Positions 59,140 through 64,000 of a stretch of DNA of 64,000 nucleotides are shown in pieces. A model generated the notes under the pieces. It was not told where the DNA came from. It made no database searches and was given only the letters and a program-made list of their open reading frames with translations. Position 1 is the first letter of the stretch. Every line of letters begins with the position of its first letter. Location: positions 124,001 through 188,000 of the forward strand of contig NZ_JAAMQZ010000001.1 of NCBI RefSeq assembly GCF_013522825.1, in the 5' to 3' direction. Made by a program: the position numbers and the translations under genes. The DNA is from Stutzerimonas stutzeri. Its GTDB lineage: Bacteria > Pseudomonadota > Gammaproteobacteria > Pseudomonadales > Pseudomonadaceae.

Positions 59140-59757
59140 TTACAGAACCGCGAGCAGCTCGACGTCGAATACCAGTACGCTATGCGGCGGAATGCTGCCC
59201 ACGCCCTGGGCGCCGTAGGCCAGTTCGCTCGGCACATAGAGGCGCCACTTGCTGCCGACGCCCATCAGTTGCAGCGCCTCGGTCCAGCCGGCGATCACGC
59301 CACCGACCGGGAACTCGGCAGGCTGGCCGCGCTGATAGGAGCTGTCGAACACGGTGCCGTCGATCAGGGTACCGTGGTAGTGGGTGCGGACCTGGTCTTC
59401 AGGGCTCGGCTTGGCGCCGTCGCCGGCGGTCAGCACTTCGTACTGCAGACCCGAAGCGAGTGTGGTGACGCCTTCGCGCTTGGCATTCTCGGCCAGGAAA
59501 GCCCGGCCCTCGCCTGCAGCGGCTTCAGCCTTCTGCTGGGCCTCGGCCTGCATGCGCTCGCGGATCACGGCGAAGCTGGCGTTCAGATCTTCCGGGCTGA
59601 CCTGGCTGGCCGCGCCGGCAAAGGCATCACGGATACCCGCAATTACCGCATCGAGGCTTACACCGGGCGGTGGGTTGTCGCGCAGCTGATCGCCCAGCTG
59701 ACGGCCAATGCCGTAGCTTACGCGCGTTTCGTCGGTGGACAGATTAATCTCGGTCAT
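59140..59757 (-). CDS. fklB: FKBP-type peptidyl-prolyl isomerase, FklB/FkpA type
   Basis: 205-residue protein: N-terminal helical dimerisation part (ETRVSYGIGRQLGDQLRDN, VIRERMQAEAQQKAEAAAGE), then an FKBP domain (VRTHYHGTLIDGTVFDSSYQ, GGVIAGWTEALQLMGVGSKW, YVPSELAYGAQGVG). No signal peptide, so FklB rather than FkpA is likely. Leftward, convergent with the PA4570-like gene. Confidence 0.93.
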   Translation of the reverse strand: MTEINLSTDETRVSYGIGRQLGDQLRDNPPPGVSLDAVIAGIRDAFAGAASQVSPEDLNASFAVIRERMQAEAQQKAEAAAGEGRAFLAENAKREGVTTLASGLQYEVLTAGDGAKPSPEDQVRTHYHGTLIDGTVFDSSYQRGQPAEFPVGGVIAGWTEALQLMGVGSKWRLYVPSELAYGAQGVGSIPPHSVLVFDVELLAVL

Positions 59758-59869
59758 GCCTGGGCTCCGCTGGGAAAAAGGTCGTAAAGCCTAGCACAGC
59801 TGAGCCGGCAAACCTGCTCGCCACGCCCGAGCGTCCGCCAACGAAGCGGATATTCAGCCATGGCTCAGC

Positions 59870-59878
59870 TGTGGATAA
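59870..59878. other. DnaA-box-like site (TGTGGATAA)
   Basis: Perfect match to the reverse complement of the DnaA box TTATCCACA, in the 158-bp gap between fklB and the small unknown gene. See also the cluster at 60313-60347. Confidence 0.45.
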
Positions 59879-59915
59879 GAAAATCGAGGTTCCGTCAGAC
59901 GCTGCGGCGCCCCGC

Positions 59916-60251
59916 CTATGACCGTGTTTCCCAGCCGCTGAGAAAGCGTGCCTGATTGGCGTTGACCTTGCGTAGTTCGGCGCGCATATGCAGCTGCCAG
60001 ATCGCCGGTGAGTCCGCCTCGCAGTAACCCTGCTGTTGAAGATTGCTGGCGATGGCGTCGAGCACCGACTCGGCAGCCCGCAGCCCGTGAAATGGGCCTT
60101 GCACCCTTATTGCAGTGGGTTGCGAGCCGTCAAGGCCGGCGGCGCAGAGCAGGGTCCACAGACCATTGGCACCTGCCACAGGCCAGATGGCACATTCGAT
60201 TCGAGTGACCAGACCCAGGCACTGACGGCTCAGACACAGGTTGTTCGGCAT
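59916..60251 (-). CDS. Small conserved hypothetical protein
   Basis: 111 residues from the ATG at 60251. No signal peptide or membrane helix; an N-terminal Cys-containing LCLSRQCLGLVTRIECAIW, a central IRVQGPFHGLRAAESVLDAI that looks like an alpha/beta unit, and a basic C-terminus (ELRKVNANQARFLSGW). I do not recognise a family. It lies between fklB and the Lon-family gene, all leftward, and is flanked on both sides by DnaA-box-like sites. Confidence 0.7.
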   Translation of the reverse strand: MPNNLCLSRQCLGLVTRIECAIWPVAGANGLWTLLCAAGLDGSQPTAIRVQGPFHGLRAAESVLDAIASNLQQQGYCEADSPAIWQLHMRAELRKVNANQARFLSGWETRS

Positions 60252-60312
60252 GACGGTAACCCTCGCGCTCGGTTGCGCACCGTCATCCTGAACGAAGCAG
60301 GCGGGCCAACCG

Positions 60313-60347
60313 GGTTATCCCCGCACTGTGGATAACCTTGTGGATAG
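60313..60347. other. Cluster of DnaA-box-like sites with an inverted repeat
   Basis: GGTTATCC at 60313-60320 and GGATAACC at 60330-60337 are a perfect 8-bp inverted repeat. The right arm holds a perfect TGTGGATAA (60327-60335), and TGTGGATAG at 60339-60347 differs by one base. Lies in the 167-bp gap between the Lon-family gene and the small unknown gene. Confidence 0.45.
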
Positions 60348-60418
60348 AGAGCGAAGACGCTCTATTTCTCCAGACCCGCCGCGCGCGCTAACGTTCCGTT
60401 CAACAACCACTCACTCGT

Positions 60419-62860
60419 TCAGCCTTTGGCAGGAATGGTGCCCGCCGCCAGTGCCTCGCCCGGTGTCGCCTCGTTCCTGTCGTCTTCTTCCAGGCCGATC
60501 TCGGCAATATCGCGCAGGCGCTCGACCACTCGGGCGTTGACGCTGCCCTTGGGGAAGCCGCCCTTTTCATCCGAGGCGCCCACCTCTTCGCCGACCAGCA
60601 GGGAAAGCGCCTCATCGACATGACGCACGGCATAGATATGGAAGCGCTCCTGGCGCACGGCCTCCAGTACGCGCTCTTCGAGCATGAGGGTGGTGACGTT
60701 GGCGAAGGGAATGATCGCGCCCTGCTCACCCGTCAGCCCGCGCGCCTCGCAGAGCCGGAAGAAACCTTCGATCTTCTCGTTCACGCCACCGACGGCCTGC
60801 ACCTCACCGAACTGGTTGATCGAGCCGGTGATGGCGAAGCATTGCTTGAGCGGCGTGCGCGAGATGGCCGAGATCAGCGCACAGCATTCGCCGAGCGAGG
60901 CACTGTCGCCATCGACATAGCCGTAGGACTGTTCCAGCGCGATGCTCGCCGAGATTTCCAGCGGAAACTCCTGGGCGTAACGGCTGCCCAGATAGCCGGT
61001 GAGGATCATCACGCCCTTGGAGTGGATCGGCTGGCCCAGGTTGACCTCGCGCTCGATATCGACGATGCCCGAACCGCCCGGATAGACGGTGGCGGAAATG
61101 CGCGCCGGCATGCCGAAGGCCGAGTCGCCGACCTCCAGTACGGTCAGCCCGTTGCACTTGCCGATGGCCGCGCCTTCGCTGTCGATCAGGATGACCCCGG
61201 CGAGGATGTCATCGAGAATCCGCGCCGAAACACGCCCGGTCCGGGTGGCCTTGGCTTTGAGAGCACGTTCGATGTGACCGACGTCGGTGACCTCGTCGCT
61301 GGCCAGCTGGCGAATGAAATCCGCCTCGCTGACCAGCTGGAACAGATCGCCGATACGCGCCGACAGCCGTCCCTGATGCTCGGCCAGACGCGCACTGTGA
61401 GTCGCCAGCCGGGCCACTGCCGCGGCACTCAGCGGCGCCATGCCTTCCTCCGAGGTGCGGGTTTTCAACAGCTGGGCGAACTGTTCCAGGCTGTCCTCGG
61501 CCAGCGGGATATCCTCGTCGAAGTCCACCAGCACCCGGAACATCTCCTGAAAGTCCGGGTCCAGGTCCTGCAGGGTGTAGTACAGCTGGCGCGAACCGAT
61601 GATGACGATCTTGACCTTGAGCGCAATGACTTCCGGCGTCAGGGTGACGGTGGCCAGCCGGCCCAGCTCGGCCAGTGGCGACTCCATTTTCAGCTTGTTC
61701 GACTGCAGGGCACGCTTGAGCGCCTCCCAGACGAAGGGCTCGCTGAGCAGTTTTTCCGCTTCGAGCACCAGGAAGCCGCCATTGGCGCGGTGCAGGGCGC
61801 CGGGCCGCAGTTGGCGGTAACTGGTATAGAGCGCGCCCTGATCGGTGTTGTATTCGATACGGCCAAAGAGGTTGTCGTAGGTCGGATGCGGCTCGAACAC
61901 CACCGGTGCGCCGCCATCCTCGGCATGACCGACCACCAGGCTCGGACTGTACTGCTCTTCGAGCAGCTGACGGTTATGAGCCTCGGGGCGGTTTTCATCC
62001 ACCAGCTGTTCGACCACGGTTTTCAGCAGGTTGACCTGCACCGCCTGCAGGTAGGCTTCGATGCCGGCGTTCTCGGAATACTTTTCCGACAGCGGCTCCA
62101 GCAGCGGCTGCAACGCCTGGCTGATGGTCTCGTCGTTGAGCTGGCGCAGCTGATTGCTGGATTCGCGCTTCCATTGCGGCAGACTGGCCAGCTCTTCGTT
62201 CAGGCTCACTTCCAGCGCGGAGATGTCCGCGTGATAGCGCTCGCGCTCGGCTTCGGGCAGCTGCGCGAACTCGGCCTCGTCCATGGACTTGCCGTCCTTC
62301 ATGGGCGTGAAGGCGATGTTGGCGCTGTCGCGATAGAGGGCGATCTCCTTTTCCAGCGCCAGCTTCTCGATCACATCCAGCGCCTTGTCGTAGCGCTGGT
62401 TGAAGGCGCGGTCGATGGCGCTCTTCTTCTGCTGGAAGCTGGGATGCTCGAATACCGCCGGGAAGGTCGCCAGCAGGTTGTCGATCAACTGGGCGATATC
62501 GGCGATGAAGGCGCAGGCCCCGCCCTGGGGCAGTTCAAGCACCCGTGGCTCGCGCGGCTCGTCGAAATTGTTCACGTAGACCCAGTCCGAGGGCGTATCC
62601 AGCCGTTTGCCTTCGGCCCGCAGATAGCGTCGCACGAAGGAGAAACGTCCCGTACCGGACTCGCCCATCACATAGACGTTGTAGCCCGGACGCGGCATCG
62701 CCACACCGAACTGCAGGGCCTCGACGGCCCGTTCCTGGCCAAGCACGCCAAGGAAAGGCTCAAGCTCATCGGTGGTCTTGAAGTCGAACTGGCTGGGCTC
62801 GAAGGGGCGAGTCAGCGCATCGGGCGCCAGGCGCAGGCCGGCAGCGACAGTCTGGGGCAT
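60419..62860 (-). CDS. Lon-family AAA+ protease homologue (YcbZ/LonH-like)
   Basis: 813-residue protein with the P-loop region displaced towards the N-terminus (YNVYVMGESGTGRFSFVRRYL) and a C-terminal Lon protease domain. The catalytic dyad is Ser653 in DGDSASLGECCALI and Lys696 in VGGVNEKIEGFF, 43 residues apart as in Lon. The Walker B/second ATPase part carries GGFLVLEAEKLLSEP. No N-terminal Lon substrate domain, as in the YcbZ/archaeal LonB-like group. Cytosolic; no membrane helices seen. Substrates unknown. Confidence 0.9.
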   Translation of the reverse strand: MPQTVAAGLRLAPDALTRPFEPSQFDFKTTDELEPFLGVLGQERAVEALQFGVAMPRPGYNVYVMGESGTGRFSFVRRYLRAEGKRLDTPSDWVYVNNFDEPREPRVLELPQGGACAFIADIAQLIDNLLATFPAVFEHPSFQQKKSAIDRAFNQRYDKALDVIEKLALEKEIALYRDSANIAFTPMKDGKSMDEAEFAQLPEAERERYHADISALEVSLNEELASLPQWKRESSNQLRQLNDETISQALQPLLEPLSEKYSENAGIEAYLQAVQVNLLKTVVEQLVDENRPEAHNRQLLEEQYSPSLVVGHAEDGGAPVVFEPHPTYDNLFGRIEYNTDQGALYTSYRQLRPGALHRANGGFLVLEAEKLLSEPFVWEALKRALQSNKLKMESPLAELGRLATVTLTPEVIALKVKIVIIGSRQLYYTLQDLDPDFQEMFRVLVDFDEDIPLAEDSLEQFAQLLKTRTSEEGMAPLSAAAVARLATHSARLAEHQGRLSARIGDLFQLVSEADFIRQLASDEVTDVGHIERALKAKATRTGRVSARILDDILAGVILIDSEGAAIGKCNGLTVLEVGDSAFGMPARISATVYPGGSGIVDIEREVNLGQPIHSKGVMILTGYLGSRYAQEFPLEISASIALEQSYGYVDGDSASLGECCALISAISRTPLKQCFAITGSINQFGEVQAVGGVNEKIEGFFRLCEARGLTGEQGAIIPFANVTTLMLEERVLEAVRQERFHIYAVRHVDEALSLLVGEEVGASDEKGGFPKGSVNARVVERLRDIAEIGLEEDDRNEATPGEALAAGTIPAKG

Positions 62861-63010
62861 CGGAGATCCTTGCTGGGTGGCTCACAGGCCACGAAAAGTG
62901 CCGCCATTCTGGCGTTGCCTCCGCCGAGCCGCAAGGCTGGCCAAGAGAAGAGACGCTTATGCCCTGTTACAAATCGAGACAGTTTTTCACACCTTCTTCT
63001 TCGGCTTCGT

Positions 63011-63024
63011 TTGATGCAAATCAA
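63011..63024. promoter_or_regulatory. Anr/FNR box upstream of the cytochrome c peroxidase gene
   Basis: TTGATGCAAATCAA is a perfect TTGAT-N4-ATCAA operator, centred about 65 bp before the ATG at 63082. Activation by Anr under low oxygen is expected, as for ccpR of P. aeruginosa. Confidence 0.9.
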
Positions 63025-63081
63025 GCCAGGCTCTATTCAAATGGCGCCTCCTATAACCAGCCAACACCGATGAGGAAAAAA

Positions 63082-64000
63082 ATGCGATCCACAGCTCCCC
63101 TGCTGCTCGGTAGCCTCCTAATGATTGCCGGCAGCGCCCATGCCAACGAACTGCGCGAGCGTGCCAGCGCCATCTTCCAACCGATCCCGGACAAGGTCAC
63201 CGAGGTCCGTGGCCATAGCGTCAACGAAGATCAGGCGATTCTCGGCCACAAACTCTGGTTCGATCCGCGCCTGTCGCGCAGCCACGTGATCAGCTGCAAC
63301 ACCTGCCACAACCTCAGCATCGGCGGCAGTGACAACGTCACCACCTCCATCGGTCACGGCTGGCAGAAAGGGCCGCGCAACTCGCCGACCGTACTCAACG
63401 CCGTGTTCAACGCCGCGCAGTTCTGGGATGGTCGCGCCAAGGACCTGCAGGAGCAGGCCAAGGGCCCGGTCCAGGCCAGCGTCGAAATGAACAACACGCC
63501 TGACCGGGTCGAAGCGACTCTCAAGAGCATTCCCGAGTATGTGGCCGAGTTCAAGAAAGCCTTCCCCAATGACAAGGACCCGGTCAGCTTCGACAACATG
63601 GCCTATGCCCTGGAAGCCTTCGAAGTCAGCCTGACCACGCCCAACTCGCCATTCGACCGCTTCCTCAAGGGTGACGACAAGGCGCTGGACGCCAAGCAGA
63701 AGGAAGGCCTGGCGCTGTTCATGGATGCCGGCTGCATCGCCTGCCACAATGGCGTCAACGTCGGCGGCCAGAGCTACTTCCCCTTCGGCGTGATCAAGAA
63801 GCCGGGCGCCGACGTGCTGCCTGAAGGTGACAAGGGCCGCTTCTCCGTCACCAACACCGCTGCCGACGAGTACGTGTTCCGCGCGGCGCCGCTGCGTAAC
63901 GTCGCACTGACCCCGCCGTACTTCCACAGCGGTGAGGTCTGGGACCTGGAACAGGCCGTGGCGATCATGGGTGACAGCCAGCTGGGCCGTCAGCTCAACG
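63082..64000 (+). CDS. ccpA: Cytochrome c551 peroxidase, 3' end outside window
   Basis: Periplasmic diheme enzyme that reduces hydrogen peroxide with electrons from small c-type carriers. 306 residues are visible: signal peptide 1-21 (LLLGSLLMIAGSAHA), low-potential haem site CNTCH at residues 72-76, and high-potential site CIACH at 218-222. FDPRLSRSHVISCNTCHNLS and PYFHSGEVWDLEQAV are family motifs. The ATG follows GAGGAAAAA. The frame runs past base 64000; perhaps 20-40 residues are missing. An Anr box lies upstream. Confidence 0.95.
   Translation, partial: MRSTAPLLLGSLLMIAGSAHANELRERASAIFQPIPDKVTEVRGHSVNEDQAILGHKLWFDPRLSRSHVISCNTCHNLSIGGSDNVTTSIGHGWQKGPRNSPTVLNAVFNAAQFWDGRAKDLQEQAKGPVQASVEMNNTPDRVEATLKSIPEYVAEFKKAFPNDKDPVSFDNMAYALEAFEVSLTTPNSPFDRFLKGDDKALDAKQKEGLALFMDAGCIACHNGVNVGGQSYFPFGVIKKPGADVLPEGDKGRFSVTNTAADEYVFRAAPLRNVALTPPYFHSGEVWDLEQAVAIMGDSQLGRQLN

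Noticed and set aside
60620..63073. 817-codon plus-strand open frame opposite the Lon-family gene
   Set aside because: Shadow frame; the minus-strand product carries the P-loop and Ser/Lys dyad, while the plus-strand translation has no motifs and lacks a ribosome site.

Overview
The window is chromosomal DNA of a Pseudomonas, most like the P. mendocina / P. pseudoalcaligenes / P. oleovorans group. The evidence is the high G+C content, Pseudomonas-type REP elements, and a right half (about 36.7-64 kb) that follows the gene order I remember from P. aeruginosa: fimT-fimU-pilVWXY1E, ispH-fkpB-lspA-ileS-ribF-murJ, rpsT, creA-like, proB, obgE, rpmA-rplU, ispB, a small iron-regulated gene, fklB, a Lon-family protease and an Anr-boxed cytochrome c peroxidase. 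I saw no rRNA, tRNA, CRISPR array, insertion sequence or prophage.

Region 1 (1-20.6 kb) is largely an aromatic and branched amino-acid catabolic island. phhABC (left, + strand; phhA enters from outside) turns phenylalanine into tyrosine and then 4-hydroxyphenylpyruvate. A minus-strand block, read right to left as hpd-hmgA-fah-maiA, takes that to fumarate and acetoacetate, followed by an NSS-family sodium symporter. A Glu/Leu/Phe/Val-type dehydrogenase and a fused indolepyruvate-type ferredoxin oxidoreductase lie upstream, with a divergent Lrp/AsnC regulator. A chemoreceptor with the amino-acid-binding dCache motif is close by. Set into this region is an iron-uptake cassette (2.5-7.1 kb): AraC regulator, Fur box, TonB-dependent siderophore receptor, DUF2218 protein and an exported esterase.

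Region 2 (20.6-38 kb) is mixed: a DUF192 protein, an RluA-family pseudouridine synthase, a REP cluster, three small PepSY proteins coupled to a two-component system, a toxin-antitoxin pair whose MazF/PemK-like toxin is broken by an in-frame TGA, sbcDC, a diheme cytochrome c, an acyl-CoA thioesterase, a YjdM/PhnA-like protein, speA, a SUI1-domain protein and a ThiO-type oxidase. Its intergenic spaces hold several short repeat families.

Region 3 (38-45.4 kb) is the type IV pilus minor pilin operon fimT/fimU-pilV-pilW-pilX-pilY1-pilE. Its middle is visibly more A+T-rich than the flanks and there is no pilY2 between pilY1 and pilE.

Region 4 (45.5-64 kb) is conserved housekeeping sequence: isoprenoid (ispH, ispB), lipoprotein, flavin, peptidoglycan flippase, tRNA charging, ribosomal proteins, proline and the ObgE GTPase. 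It ends with a Fur-boxed small gene, fklB, a small unknown gene flanked by DnaA-box-like sites, a Lon-family protease, and the first part of a cytochrome c peroxidase gene that runs off the right edge.

No wholly novel machine is evident. The observations most worth following are the PepSY-PepSY-regulator-kinase unit, the receptor-DUF2218-esterase cassette, the broken toxin, a perfect 16-bp inverted repeat with arm centres 60 bp apart upstream of hpd, and paired DnaA boxes around a small unknown gene. All calls rest on reading the sequence and family recognition; no database search was run.
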